The notes under the pieces were generated by a model. The model did no database searches. It worked only from the letters and a program-made list of their open reading frames with translations, and had not been told where the DNA came from. From contig CAMIKG010000003.1 in the NCBI GenBank assembly GCA_946221915.1, forward strand, positions 115,972 to 179,971: a stretch of DNA of 64,000 nucleotides. Reading direction: 5' to 3'. A program made the position numbers and the translations under genes. Source of the DNA: an uncultured Erwinia sp. Its GTDB lineage: Bacteria > Pseudomonadota > Gammaproteobacteria > Enterobacterales > Enterobacteriaceae. Below, in pieces: positions 17,515 through 26,543 of the stretch (the first letter of the stretch is position 1; each line of letters begins with the position of its first letter).

Positions 17515-18855
17515 TTAGTGTGCTCCGTTCTGTGCCTCTGGCGTGCTTTCCGCCATCTGTGCCGGTAGCTTCAGCAGACGGCGTTTTTCCGCCACTTCTT
17601 CCGCCGTTACCGCTGGCGCAGCATTGCCCCACGAGTTACGAATATAAGTAGCGACAGCCGCCACCTGCTCGTCAGAGAGTTTCCACGCAAAGCTCGGCAT
17701 TGCGCCGCTGGTCGGGTTACCTTTGGTGACCGCGCCGCGTCCGCCCTGCAGAATTGTGGTGATGATCGAGGACGCATCCGGCCCCTGCATGCCCGGGTTA
17801 TTGGCGAAGCCCGCCGCCAGATTGGCGATACCGGTGCCTTTCCAGTCGTGACAGGCAGTACAGTTCACCGCATAGATGTTTTCACCCGACTTCATCTGCG
17901 TGCTGGTCTCTGCCGTGAGCGGCGCAGGTTTCTGTCGATCGGAACCTGGCTGCGATTTCAGATAGACCGCAATTGCCCGCAGGTCGGCATCCGTCAGATG
18001 CTGCGTCGAGTTGGTCACCGCTTCCGCCATCGGACCGGAAGCCACCGCCACGTGGTTACTGCCCAGTTTCAGGTAGTCCACCACCTGGTCGTTACTCCAG
18101 TTGCCAATGCCGGTGTAAGAATTACTGGTGATCTCTGGCGCATACCATTCGCCAAGGTTGCTGCCCTGCAGATAGGCGCTGGTGTCGCCGCCGATAATAT
18201 TTTTCGCCGTATGGCAGGCGGCGCAGTGTTCCAGTCCTTCCACCAGATACGCGCCGCGGTTCCACTCGGCGGACTGGGTTGGGTCGGGGGTGAAGCCGCT
18301 GTTTTCAAAGAACAGCAGGTTCCAGCCCATCATCGCCAGGCGAATATTGTACGGGAAGCCAAGGTTGGTTTCCGGCACCTTGTTATGTACCGGCTTCACC
18401 GAACGCATGTACATCCACAGGTCATGCATATCCTGGTCGCTGACTTTGATATAGGCGTTGTAAGGCATTGCCGGGTAGAGGTTTTCTCCTTCTTTGCCTT
18501 TGCCATGGCGCACGGCACGATAAAAATCACGCTCGGTCCAGTTGCCGATACCGGTTTCTGCATCAGGCGTGATATTGCTGGCAAAGATGCCGCCAAACGG
18601 CGTGCTGATGGAGTAGCCACCCGCATAGGCATCTTTGCTTTCCGGGATGGTATGACAGGCGACACAGTCACCGGCGATGGCCACATAGTGACCCCGTTTC
18701 ACCGCTTCGGCATCAGCGGCGGTCAGCGGTTGTTTCATCAGTACCGTGTTATCCGCCACGTCATCCGCAGCGGTATTGCCATTCTGATACAGCAGCACGC
18801 CCGCCACCACGGCGGCGACAAGCACTGCGCCACCGGCAAGTTTGAATTTATTCAT
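17515..18855 (-). CDS. Triheme cytochrome c subunit, gluconate/ketogluconate dehydrogenase operon 1
   Basis: The 446-residue protein has an N-terminal hydrophobic segment (about 7-23) that exports and probably anchors it, then three heme c sites: CVACH at 64-68, CAACH at 211-215 and CTACH at 332-336. This three-domain layout is that of the cytochrome subunit of membrane-bound gluconate 2-dehydrogenase and 2-ketogluconate dehydrogenase, which passes electrons from the flavoprotein to ubiquinone. It is the last gene of an operon with the small subunit and GMC subunit, starting one base after the GMC gene ends. The tail after the third domain is about 25 residues longer than in the paralogue at 26544. 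The exact substrate of this operon is not decided by sequence alone. Confidence 0.9.
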   Translation of the reverse strand: MNKFKLAGGAVLVAAVVAGVLLYQNGNTAADDVADNTVLMKQPLTAADAEAVKRGHYVAIAGDCVACHTIPESKDAYAGGYSISTPFGGIFASNITPDAETGIGNWTERDFYRAVRHGKGKEGENLYPAMPYNAYIKVSDQDMHDLWMYMRSVKPVHNKVPETNLGFPYNIRLAMMGWNLLFFENSGFTPDPTQSAEWNRGAYLVEGLEHCAACHTAKNIIGGDTSAYLQGSNLGEWYAPEITSNSYTGIGNWSNDQVVDYLKLGSNHVAVASGPMAEAVTNSTQHLTDADLRAIAVYLKSQPGSDRQKPAPLTAETSTQMKSGENIYAVNCTACHDWKGTGIANLAAGFANNPGMQGPDASSIITTILQGGRGAVTKGNPTSGAMPSFAWKLSDEQVAAVATYIRNSWGNAAPAVTAEEVAEKRRLLKLPAQMAESTPEAQNGAH

Positions 18856-18856
18856 C

Positions 18857-20629
18857 TTACACCTTCACCAGTGGGCCAGGATTTTTAAGGTACTGATCGA
18901 TAATGGCTTTCGCCGTCCACAGACTGAGTGCGCCAATGGTGCCCGTTGGGTTGTAACCGGCGTTGTTCGGGAACGATGAGGCGCCAAGCACAAACAGGTT
19001 GTGCATATCCCAGCTCTGCTGATAACGGTTAAGGACGCTGGTTTTGGGATCGGTACCCATCACCGCGCCGCCAATGGTGTGGTCGCTGGCGAAGTTGTAA
19101 GGCGAGTATTTCCCGGCGGCCGAGTTGGTGCCAATCACCAGTTTCGCGCCCATCGCTTTGCCCAGTTGTACGCTTTTCTCTTCGATGAACTTCGCTGAAC
19201 GACGGTCGTTTTCGTTGTAGTCGAAGGTGACGCGCAACAGCGCATTGCCGTTGTCATCCTTGTACTCCGGGTCGAGATCGAGGTAGTAATCTTCATGCGA
19301 GAAGCTGGTGCCCTGGCCGAAGATAAAGGTGGCGTTCTGGAAGGCATGGGTGTAGGCCTTTTTCCACTCTTTGCCCCAGCGCGGAGTGCCCGGCGGCAGG
19401 GCGTCGGCGTTGCCAATCGGTCGTGCGCCGCGTGCGACCACCAGAATACCCGCACCGCCAATAAAGCCGAGGCCTTTGTGGTCAAAGTTGTCGCCGTTAA
19501 AGTCATCGACCTGCGTCGACAGCGCACCTGCGCCGATATACTGGTTCAGGTTCTCATCTTCAAAGAACAGGTTGGCGCCGGAGACGGTCTGGAAGCTGTA
19601 GGCGCGGCCAACGGTGCCGGTTTTGGTCTCCGGATCGTAAGGCTGGCCGATTTTTGACAGCAGCAGCAGACGCACATTTTGCATCTGGAACGCGGAGAGG
19701 ATGACGATATCCGCTGGCTGCTCCCACTCCTGCTTGTTGCGGTCAATATAGGTGACGCCGGTGGCGGTTTTGCCATCTGCTGACTTATTGACGCGCACCA
19801 CCGCAGAATCGGTGAGTACGGTGAAGTTCTCACGCTGCATCAGCGCGGGCACCACGCAGGCGTTCGGGCTGGATTTGGAGAAGTTGCCGCAGCCGTAGTA
19901 CAGGCAGTAGCCGCAATAGGTACAGGGGCCCATGCGCACCCCGAGCGGGTTGACGTAGGCGCGTGACGCCTGGCCTGCGGGCACCATAAACGGCTTCCAG
20001 CCCAGCGAGTTGGCGGCATCGGTAAAGATATCGGTCAGACGCATGCTTTCCAGCGCCGGCAGCGGATATTCGCTGCTGCGGTTGCCTTCAAACGGGTTGC
20101 CGCCGGGAATGATTTCACCGTTGAGCTTGCCCGCTTTACCGGAGACGCCGGCAATTTTCTCGAAGCGGTCATAGAACGGTTCCAGTTCGTCGTAGGTCAC
20201 GCCCCAGTCCTGCAGGATCAGCCCTTTGGCGATTTGCTGTTTACCGTAACGCTCTACGGTCTGGGTGTAGGGCTGGAAATCCCACGGCGTGAAGCGCCAG
20301 GCCATCCCGGCCCAGTGAGTGCCGGAGCCGCCAACGTTGTAACCCAGCTCATTCAGGTTCCAGTCACGGCTGGGCAGCGCGGTTTCGCTGCGGTTGTTAC
20401 GGAAGGTTGTTGTTTCCACTGCGGGCGGCAGCAGCATGCTGCGGCGGGTATCCCAGCGCAGTTCATCGGTATCCACCGACGGCGGGAAATCGGTGGCGGT
20501 TTCAAACCATGGGCCACGTTCAATGGCAACGACATTCAGGCCTGCGCGCGTCAGCTCTTCGGCAATCAGAGAGCCACACCAGCCCAGGCCGACAATGACG
20601 ACATCAGCTTTTGGACGGACATTTTTCAT
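18857..20629 (-). CDS. GMC flavoprotein subunit, gluconate/ketogluconate dehydrogenase operon 1
   Basis: The 590-residue catalytic subunit is a GMC oxidoreductase: FAD-binding VIVGLGWCGSLIAEEL with ERG (10-39), NVGGSGTHWAG near 98-108, and C-terminal NPTGTIGALSLW. Four cysteines, 236, 239, 242 and 247 (CX2CX2CX4C), fit an iron-sulfur cluster as reported for related FAD-linked glucose dehydrogenases. The family oxidises gluconate at C2 or 2-ketogluconate at C5 in the periplasm. It has no signal peptide of its own and is probably carried out with the Tat-signal-bearing small subunit. Length and cysteine positions are identical to the paralogue at 24769, yet the sequences differ widely, so different substrates are plausible. 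Confidence 0.9.
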   Translation of the reverse strand: MKNVRPKADVVIVGLGWCGSLIAEELTRAGLNVVAIERGPWFETATDFPPSVDTDELRWDTRRSMLLPPAVETTTFRNNRSETALPSRDWNLNELGYNVGGSGTHWAGMAWRFTPWDFQPYTQTVERYGKQQIAKGLILQDWGVTYDELEPFYDRFEKIAGVSGKAGKLNGEIIPGGNPFEGNRSSEYPLPALESMRLTDIFTDAANSLGWKPFMVPAGQASRAYVNPLGVRMGPCTYCGYCLYYGCGNFSKSSPNACVVPALMQRENFTVLTDSAVVRVNKSADGKTATGVTYIDRNKQEWEQPADIVILSAFQMQNVRLLLLSKIGQPYDPETKTGTVGRAYSFQTVSGANLFFEDENLNQYIGAGALSTQVDDFNGDNFDHKGLGFIGGAGILVVARGARPIGNADALPPGTPRWGKEWKKAYTHAFQNATFIFGQGTSFSHEDYYLDLDPEYKDDNGNALLRVTFDYNENDRRSAKFIEEKSVQLGKAMGAKLVIGTNSAAGKYSPYNFASDHTIGGAVMGTDPKTSVLNRYQQSWDMHNLFVLGASSFPNNAGYNPTGTIGALSLWTAKAIIDQYLKNPGPLVKV

Positions 20630-20666
20630 TATTAAAACTCTTTATCGCTCAATTGCTTAAACCAGC

Positions 20667-21383
20667 TTACAGATTGTTATCAATCAGGCTGGTAGGGATA
20701 ATATTTAGCTTCTGCCCTTTTTTGCTCAGCAGATCGCGGAAGTCATATCGTGCGCCGGGAAAGCCAATCATCTTCCAGCTCGCCATACCTTTGTTGCCAC
20801 CGTAGATTGGGTCAGCGAGGAAGCCTTCACGCACGTTCTGCAGCAGCAGTTCAAACAGCACTTTGGTTTCCACTTCGGCGCCGAGATCGAGCTGATTGGC
20901 TTCCATAGCGTGCAGCAGCTGGTCCTGCTGATCGCCGCTGAGGTCGATAAAGTTTTTGCCAAATGCCTTATTGGTGGCGACATCCAGCGCCGCCAGCCCC
21001 TGGCGATAACGCTGCGCTGGAGTGAGAGAAGATTGCGGACCCTGTTCCGGCGTGCCTTTAACAAAGCGGCCGAGGCGATACTGTGCAACCGCATTACCGT
21101 AATCCCCCGCCAGCTGGCGATCGATAAATACCGCGCAGCCCGCTTCCTTGCCGCTGATGCTCATCTCATCGGCAGGAATAAAGCGCTCGGCAATCGCGCC
21201 GACGGTGGCGAACTCATGTGCGGTCAGGTATTGCAGGCCGCCTTTACGTGGCGGAGCCGGTGGGGTGGAGATGTTGCCGGGTTCCCATGGCTGCCCGCCG
21301 CTCACTTCAGCGGCTTTCGCCACCGGGAGTGAAGAGGCCAGGCCGATGGCGGCAAACGAGGTGAGAAACTCTCTGCGTTTCAT
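20667..21383 (-). CDS. Tat-exported small (gamma) subunit, gluconate/ketogluconate dehydrogenase operon 1
   Basis: The 238-residue protein starts MKRREFLTSFAAIGLASSL and continues to AKAAE, a twin-arginine signal peptide. The rest fits the gluconate 2-dehydrogenase subunit 3 family, ending in YGGNKGMASWKMIGFPGARYDF. In this enzyme class the small subunit is needed for folding and joint Tat export of the cofactor-bearing GMC subunit. It is the first gene of the operon (GMC follows after 37 bases, then cytochrome c). Promoter and operator should lie in the 600-base gap to the divergent LacI-type regulator. Confidence 0.9.
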   Translation of the reverse strand: MKRREFLTSFAAIGLASSLPVAKAAEVSGGQPWEPGNISTPPAPPRKGGLQYLTAHEFATVGAIAERFIPADEMSISGKEAGCAVFIDRQLAGDYGNAVAQYRLGRFVKGTPEQGPQSSLTPAQRYRQGLAALDVATNKAFGKNFIDLSGDQQDQLLHAMEANQLDLGAEVETKVLFELLLQNVREGFLADPIYGGNKGMASWKMIGFPGARYDFRDLLSKKGQKLNIIPTSLIDNNL

Positions 21384-21987
21384 GAAATTTCCCTGTTATT
21401 AGCTAAAAAAACATATACCCGTCATATTTCTGCCAGCAGCTGCGCAGGGGCGCGTGTCTGCCGCTCAATTTATTTCAGGTAAAAAGAACCCTGACTGAAT
21501 GAATCAGCCCTGTTTTCCAGAAGCGGTAATTTATTAAAAAAGAATGCTGATACTGGCTTATTTAAAAAGCCATCTGACCAGAGGTGAGAGTATTATTATT
21601 TACATCTGGGATTAAAGTTGTTAATAAAGTGATAACATTCGCGCCATGATAAATACTCCCATCAATAATGTGTACATTTCCGTTGATGGTTTTCCATCAT
21701 TGCGGTGCTTGCTTTTCAAAAACTGATTTCGCTACGTAACCATTTTTGTATCGCAAAGCCTTGTGCAGTGCGGGATGACACCATTTCTCGCCGCTGCAGC
21801 TCACAAAAAGCCGCGAGTTTTTTGCAACAATTATCGCCTTGCGGCAACGCCTGCACGCCGCATACTATTCAGCAGCGTCAGAACCGCCATAACATAAAAA
21901 CAGGTTTTATGACGCAATATATCTACAAAATAATAATTTAGCTTGCTCTGTACGACGTTTAACCAGTTTATGGCATTGTGGGGAAAT
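21384..21987. promoter_or_regulatory. Divergent control region, dehydrogenase operon 1 and LacI-type gene
   Basis: This 600-base AT-rich gap holds no convincing gene. At 21660-21688 two nested inverted repeats occur: outer arms CATCAA and TTGATG, inner arms AATGT and ACATT two bases apart. This is a candidate operator for the neighbouring LacI-type protein. No promoter elements could be assigned with confidence. Confidence 0.4.
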
Positions 21988-23007
21988 ATGAAAAAGCTCA
22001 CCCTTGAGATGCTGGCGCAAATGGCAGGCGTCGGTGTGGCAACGGTTGATCGGGTACTGAATGAACGCGGTGGCGTTTCTCCGGTTACCGCCAGAAAGGT
22101 GTTGCAGGCGGCGCGCGAGCTGGGTCTCAAGCGGGTGCTGCCGGAGGAGTATAAACACCCGTGGCATATTGAAGTGATTCTTAGTGGCAATGGCTCCTAC
22201 TTTTTCAAACAGCTGGCGCAGGATTTTAGTGAGATTGCCAGCGGGTTAGGCTACCAGCGGGTGAAGCTGAGCCGAACCTTTATCGCGGAATCCGACCCGG
22301 AAAAACTGGCGCGCCATATCGTGAAATGCAGCGAAAGTCGTGACGGCATTATTGTCTTCGCCCACGATCATGCGGCGGTCTACGATGCGCTGACGCTGTG
22401 CAGCGAACGCGCGGTGCCGGTGATCACTATCGTCACCGATCTGCCGGGTGCGCCGCGCCTGTGCCATGTCGGCATTAATCAGTTGCAGGCCGGGCGCACG
22501 GCGGGGCTGCTGATGGGGCGTATGCAGCAGCAGCCGGGCGAAGTGATTATGGTCAGCGGCAGTTTTGATTATATCGCCCATCGCCAGCGCATTGAGGGCT
22601 TTCGCACGCTTATCCAGCAGCGCTTTCCGCATATCACCCTGCGTGAAGTGCTGGTCGGCCAGGATCAGCGGGAAAAGATCCGTCAGCTGGTGACGGAGCA
22701 TCTGCGCCAGGCGGAAAATGTGGTGGGAATATATAATACCGGTTCCGGCAATACGGAAGTCAGCGAAGCGCTGGCGCGCCATAATTTACTGGGGAAATGT
22801 ATTTATATTACCCATGAACTTTATTCACTGACCCGGCGTTTATTAGAGGACGATATGCTTTATTTCGTGCTCGACCAAAATTCGCGTCAGCATGCGCAAT
22901 TGTCGATGGATCTTATTTTACGCAAACTGGAAGAGAATACGCTGCCGGATATTTATCTCAGCGGTAAGGTGGATTTTAAATTAATTACTGCTGAGAATTA
23001 TGCTTAA
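21988..23007 (+). CDS. LacI-family transcriptional regulator
   Basis: The 339-residue protein has an N-terminal LacI-type helix-turn-helix (LEMLAQMAGVGVATVDRVLNE, residues 4-24; TVDRV in place of the usual TVSRV) and a periplasmic-binding-protein-like sensor domain with VILSGNGSYFF, DGIIVFAHDH and the late GIYNTGSGN. This branch, with VDRV, is common in regulators of sugar and polyol uptake. The frame is open from 21943 (TTG), but the ATG at 21988 with GGGGAAAT before it is the better start. It sits between two paralogous dehydrogenase operons and is divergent from the first, so it probably controls one or both, with a sugar acid as effector; that is inference. Confidence 0.88.
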   Translation: MKKLTLEMLAQMAGVGVATVDRVLNERGGVSPVTARKVLQAARELGLKRVLPEEYKHPWHIEVILSGNGSYFFKQLAQDFSEIASGLGYQRVKLSRTFIAESDPEKLARHIVKCSESRDGIIVFAHDHAAVYDALTLCSERAVPVITIVTDLPGAPRLCHVGINQLQAGRTAGLLMGRMQQQPGEVIMVSGSFDYIAHRQRIEGFRTLIQQRFPHITLREVLVGQDQREKIRQLVTEHLRQAENVVGIYNTGSGNTEVSEALARHNLLGKCIYITHELYSLTRRLLEDDMLYFVLDQNSRQHAQLSMDLILRKLEENTLPDIYLSGKVDFKLITAENYA

Positions 23008-23053
23008 TACAATAGCCGCCGGAATAGTGTCAGAGCATTCATTCATTTTTAGC

Positions 23054-23081
23054 CTGCCCACTGCGAAGCCGCAGTGGGCAG
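23054..23081. terminator. Hairpin between regulator and cupin genes
   Basis: CTGCCCACTGC and GCAGTGGGCAG pair perfectly over 11 bases with a 6-base loop, between the convergent LacI-type and cupin genes. It is probably a two-way terminator, although no strong T-run flanks it. Confidence 0.65.
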
Positions 23082-23085
23082 AGGC

Positions 23086-23487
23086 TTACTGCTGATACTG
23101 CGCGTCGCTCACGTGTTCCAGCCAGTCTACGGCTCTGCCGTCCACCGCTTCGGCAATCGCCACATGGCTCAGCGCGCTGCCGCTGCTGGCGCCGTGCCAG
23201 TGTTTGACGCCCGGCTGAATCCAGACGACATCACCGGTAGCGATGGCCCGCGCCGGTTTATCCCACTCCTGCACCCAGCCTTCACCTGCGGTGACAATCA
23301 GGGTTTGCCCCAGCGGGTGGGTGTGCCAGGCAGTTCGCGCGCCGGGCTGGAACGTGACGGTCGCGCCACCGACCCGCGCGGGTTCGCTGGCCTGAAAAGG
23401 GGTGGCGACAGTCACTGAACCGGTAAAATAACTGGCCGGGCCTGCTGCGGCAGGTTTATCGCCATGTTTGGTAATGTCAATCATCAT
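23086..23487 (-). CDS. Single-domain cupin protein
   Basis: The 133-residue protein is one cupin barrel. Motif 1 is RTAWHTHPLGQTLIVTAGEG (about 55-74) with two histidines, and motif 2 is GDVVWIQPGVKHWHGA (about 85-100) with a further HWH; these would hold one metal ion. Small cupins of this kind include mandelonitrile lyase-like and carboxymuconolactone-associated proteins, but the substrate is unknown. No signal peptide is seen. It is convergent with the LacI-type gene and divergent from dehydrogenase operon 2, sharing the 510-base gap that holds a Fur-like box. The paired ATGs at 23487/23484 leave the start uncertain by one residue; AGAGAA lies upstream. Confidence 0.82.
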   Translation of the reverse strand: MMIDITKHGDKPAAAGPASYFTGSVTVATPFQASEPARVGGATVTFQPGARTAWHTHPLGQTLIVTAGEGWVQEWDKPARAIATGDVVWIQPGVKHWHGASSGSALSHVAIAEAVDGRAVDWLEHVSDAQYQQ

Positions 23488-23639
23488 CGTTCTCTCCCAG
23501 GACAGGATTTAGTGGAGACGATAATAGAGCATCAGCAGCGTCAGACTATGCATCATTTCTGGCAGAGCTTATGAGCGAAATTCATTATTGCCCATGCTGC
23601 AATTTTGTTATTCCGCCAGAATCGTTTTTCCAGCCGCGC

Positions 23640-23653
23640 AATTGTGCACAATT
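23640..23653. promoter_or_regulatory. Perfect 14-base palindrome AATTGTGCACAATT
   Basis: AATTGTG is followed directly by its inverse CACAATT. It lies in the gap between the divergent cupin gene and dehydrogenase operon 2, 13 bases before a Fur-like box. LacI-family proteins often bind palindromes of this length, so it is a candidate site for the regulator at 21988. The binding protein is not shown. Confidence 0.5.
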
Positions 23654-23665
23654 ACCGCAATTTCA

Positions 23666-23684
23666 TTAAATAATAATCATTATC
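23666..23684. promoter_or_regulatory. Fur-box-like site
   Basis: The 19 bases ending ATAATCATTATC match the E. coli Fur consensus (GATAATGATAATCATTATC) at 15 of 19 positions, including the last 12 without a gap. The site lies about 180 bases before the cupin start codon and 315 bases before dehydrogenase operon 2. Fur control would link a heme- and iron-sulfur-rich enzyme to iron supply. The region is AT-rich, which raises the chance of a random match. Confidence 0.45.
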
Positions 23685-23998
23685 ACAAATAATTGTTTTT
23701 ATAAGTTTATTTTCATAACTGTTACTAAGCGCAATTATCTGCGGCGCGCAACGGGCGAAATTGCACTTAATGCAACATATCACTACGGTTTTTGCGGGTT
23801 TTTTATCCGTTGTGAGGATGTGTCATAAAAGCGCAAAAAACGTTTCAATGAAGTTAATTAAAGTAAACACAAAAAGTGTGGTTTTTTTACAATTTGAAAT
23901 ACGTGTGTCCCTATGATGAGGGGAATGTTGTTCGATAACTACATCCTGTTAACGTTGTTTTTACTTTCGTTTTTCTGGCAAGTGAGAGTCGTAATGCT

Positions 23999-24724
23999 AT
24001 GCTCCTTCAAAAAGAAACTACCCGCCGTAAGTTTTTACTCGGGTCGCTGATGGCTTTGCCATTGGGCGACATGGTATTCAAAGGCCTGACAGCTGCCCAG
24101 GCAGCAGATATGGCTGCACCGGAATTAATGGACTATCAGCCAGTATTTTTTACCGCTGAACAGTGGCAATTTATCCTCGCCGCCTGCGATCGCCTGATCC
24201 CTGCCGGTGGCAAAGGCAATGCGCCGGGCGCGCTGGAAACCAATGTGCCGATCTTTATCGATCAGCAACTGCATGGCGATCTCGGCAACGAAATCTATAT
24301 GCAGGCGCCGTTCGAGCCGCACGCCCCGGCGGAAATGGGTTATCAGATCCCTTATCGTCCGCAGCAAATCTTCACCACCGGTATTGAACTGACCAACCGC
24401 TGGTGCCAGCAGAACTTCCAAAAGCCGTTCCATCAGTTGTCTGACAAGGACAAAGAGGCGGTGCTGACACAGCTGCAGAAAAACACCATTGATTTCGCCA
24501 GCCTTGGCAAAGATGACCTGAAAGCCTCGAAGTTCTTCAGCGATCTGCTCGCCGAAACCAAACATGGTTACCTCGCCGATCCAATGTACGGCGGCAACAA
24601 AGGGATGAAAGCCTGGATTGCCATCGGCTTCCCTGGCGCACGCGCCAGCTATCTGGAGTGGGTCAAGCAGCACAACGTCCCGTATCCATTAGGACCGGTA
24701 AGCATTCAGGGCCTGCGCGCCTGA
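23999..24724 (+). CDS. Tat-exported small (gamma) subunit, gluconate/ketogluconate dehydrogenase operon 2
   Basis: The 241-residue protein has a twin-arginine signal peptide, TTRRKFLLGSLMALPLG through AQAAD, followed by a gluconate 2-dehydrogenase subunit 3 domain with WQFILAACDRLIPAGG, IFIDQQLHGDLGN and the end motif YGGNKGMKAWIAIGFPGARA. It would accompany the GMC subunit through the Tat system. A second ATG at 23994 is out of frame. A weak GAGAG lies upstream of 23999. It heads operon 2, and the 510-base gap before it holds a perfect palindrome and a Fur-like box. It is clearly paralogous to the gene at 20667 but well diverged. Confidence 0.9.
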   Translation: MLLQKETTRRKFLLGSLMALPLGDMVFKGLTAAQAADMAAPELMDYQPVFFTAEQWQFILAACDRLIPAGGKGNAPGALETNVPIFIDQQLHGDLGNEIYMQAPFEPHAPAEMGYQIPYRPQQIFTTGIELTNRWCQQNFQKPFHQLSDKDKEAVLTQLQKNTIDFASLGKDDLKASKFFSDLLAETKHGYLADPMYGGNKGMKAWIAIGFPGARASYLEWVKQHNVPYPLGPVSIQGLRA

Positions 24725-24768
24725 TGCGTTGAGCTTTTTTTCGTTTTTGCATTCTGACAGGGTTAACC

Positions 24769-26538
24769 ATGGCACTGGTAAATAAAGAAGAAGTCGACGT
24801 CGTTGTCGTCGGCCTGGGTTGGGCTGGCTCGATTATGAGTATTGAGCTGGCAATGGCGGGTCTGAAAGTACGCGCGCTGGAGCGCGGTGGCGATCGTGAT
24901 TACAGCGAATTCGCCTATCCGAAACCGGCAGATGAATATGCCTACGCTGTGCGTAACAAAGTGATGGCTACGCCAGCGGAAGCGGCGGTGACGGTGCGTC
25001 ACAATATGAGCCAGACTGCGCTGCCGACGCGTAAATGGGGCGCATTCTGCCCGGGCACCGGTGTTGGCGGTTCCGGCCTGCACTGGACGGGGGTACTGAT
25101 TCGTCCGACACCTACCGATATCAAACTGAAAACCTACGCTGACCAGGCGTATAAGCCGGGCATCCTGGCGCCGGAAATGGAAATCGGTGATTTCCCGTTC
25201 ACCTGGGATGAGATCGAACCTTATTACGATAAGTTTGAGCGCATCTGCGGCCAGTCTGGCACTACCGGCAACCTGCGCGGTCAGATTCTGGAAGGCGGCG
25301 ACCCGTTTGAAGGTCCGCGTTCTAATCCTTACCCGCTGCCAGCGCTGGATGACACGTTAAACAACACCATGTTTGCCGAAGCAGCGAAAAAGCTCGGTTA
25401 CCATCCGTTCCCGAACCCGTCCGCCTGCGTTTCGCGCCCGTGGACCAACCCGTACGGCAACCAGATTGCGCCGTGTAACTACTGCGGCTACTGCAGTAAA
25501 TATCCGTGCCTGAACTACTCAAAAGCCTCGCCGCAAACCGCAGTGATGGATGCCCTGAAGCGTATGGACAACTTCTCCTATGAAGTGAACGCCAACGTGA
25601 TGAAAGTGGTGCTGCATGACGATAAGAAAACCGCCAAAGGCGTCATTTATATCGACGCTCACGGCAACGAGTGCTTCCAGCCTGCGAAGATTGTGGTGCT
25701 GGCCAGCTTCCAGTTCTGCAACGTGCGTCTGATGCTGCTGTCCGGTATCGGCCAGCCGTATAACCCGATCACCAACGAAGGGGTGGTGGGGCGTAACTAC
25801 GCGTTCCTCAGCAACGGCGGCGCGACGCTGTTCTTCAAAGACAAGAACTTCAACCCGTTCGCCACCGCGGGCGCGACCGGTCAGATGTTCAATGATATCT
25901 CGCCAGGCAACTTTGATGGTCCATCGCTCGGTTTTATCGGCGGAGCAAAAATTCACAGTTCGCAGGCCACCGGTACGCCAATCAGCACCGCGCTGCCAAA
26001 AGGCACGCCAGGCTGGGGCAGCGGCTGGAAAGAGGGGCTGGAAGAGTGGTACGGCCATTCGATGAAGATCAGCATCACCACCACCTGTATGTCGTATCGC
26101 GATATCTACCTCGATCTCGACCCGAACTACAAGGATGAGTATGGCTATCCGCTGCTGCGCATGACCTTCGACTGGAAAGAGAACGAACTGAAACTGCAGC
26201 AATATCTGCGCGGCATCGTGGGTGATATCACCAAAGAGCTGAACCCGGACAGCTACAGCGAAAGCTTCCTCGGGATGGATGCGCACTTCGACCTGACCAA
26301 GTATGTCTCCACTCATAACGTGGGCGGCGCAGTGATGGGCGACTCGCCGAAAACCTCGGCGCTGAACCGCTACCTGCAGAGCTGGGATGTGCATAACGTG
26401 TTTGTGCCGGGCGGCAACGCCTTCCCGCAAAACTTCCAGGCGAACCCGACCGATACTATCGGCGCGATCACCCTGATGGCGGCGCAGGCGATTAAAGAGA
26501 TTTATCTGAAAAACCCAGGCCCGATGGTACAGGCATAA
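24769..26538 (+). CDS. GMC flavoprotein subunit, gluconate/ketogluconate dehydrogenase operon 2
   Basis: The 589-residue catalytic subunit has the FAD-binding fold VVVVGLGWAGSIMSIEL with ERG (11-40), GVGGSGLHWTG near 98-108, the four-cysteine motif at 236, 239, 242 and 247 (CX2CX2CX4C) and the C-terminal NPTDTIGAITLMAAQ. These are the marks of membrane-bound gluconate 2-dehydrogenase and 2-ketogluconate dehydrogenase large subunits. It follows the small subunit after 44 bases and precedes the cytochrome by 5. Which of the two GMC genes handles gluconate and which 2-ketogluconate cannot be told from sequence alone. The codon use is strongly biased to common enterobacterial codons, suggesting good expression. 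Confidence 0.9.
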   Translation: MALVNKEEVDVVVVGLGWAGSIMSIELAMAGLKVRALERGGDRDYSEFAYPKPADEYAYAVRNKVMATPAEAAVTVRHNMSQTALPTRKWGAFCPGTGVGGSGLHWTGVLIRPTPTDIKLKTYADQAYKPGILAPEMEIGDFPFTWDEIEPYYDKFERICGQSGTTGNLRGQILEGGDPFEGPRSNPYPLPALDDTLNNTMFAEAAKKLGYHPFPNPSACVSRPWTNPYGNQIAPCNYCGYCSKYPCLNYSKASPQTAVMDALKRMDNFSYEVNANVMKVVLHDDKKTAKGVIYIDAHGNECFQPAKIVVLASFQFCNVRLMLLSGIGQPYNPITNEGVVGRNYAFLSNGGATLFFKDKNFNPFATAGATGQMFNDISPGNFDGPSLGFIGGAKIHSSQATGTPISTALPKGTPGWGSGWKEGLEEWYGHSMKISITTTCMSYRDIYLDLDPNYKDEYGYPLLRMTFDWKENELKLQQYLRGIVGDITKELNPDSYSESFLGMDAHFDLTKYVSTHNVGGAVMGDSPKTSALNRYLQSWDVHNVFVPGGNAFPQNFQANPTDTIGAITLMAAQAIKEIYLKNPGPMVQA

Positions 26539-26543
26539 GTGAG

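Noticed and set aside
17175..17632. Minus-strand reading frames through the TTTGAAC repeat, giving SKFKVQS repeats
   Set aside because: A 7-base perfect repeat stays open in several frames by itself; no ribosome site or known protein supports coding.
23819..23835. Possible CRP site TGTGAGGATGTGTCATA before dehydrogenase operon 2
   Set aside because: The half-sites have a 7-base spacer and the right half fits poorly.
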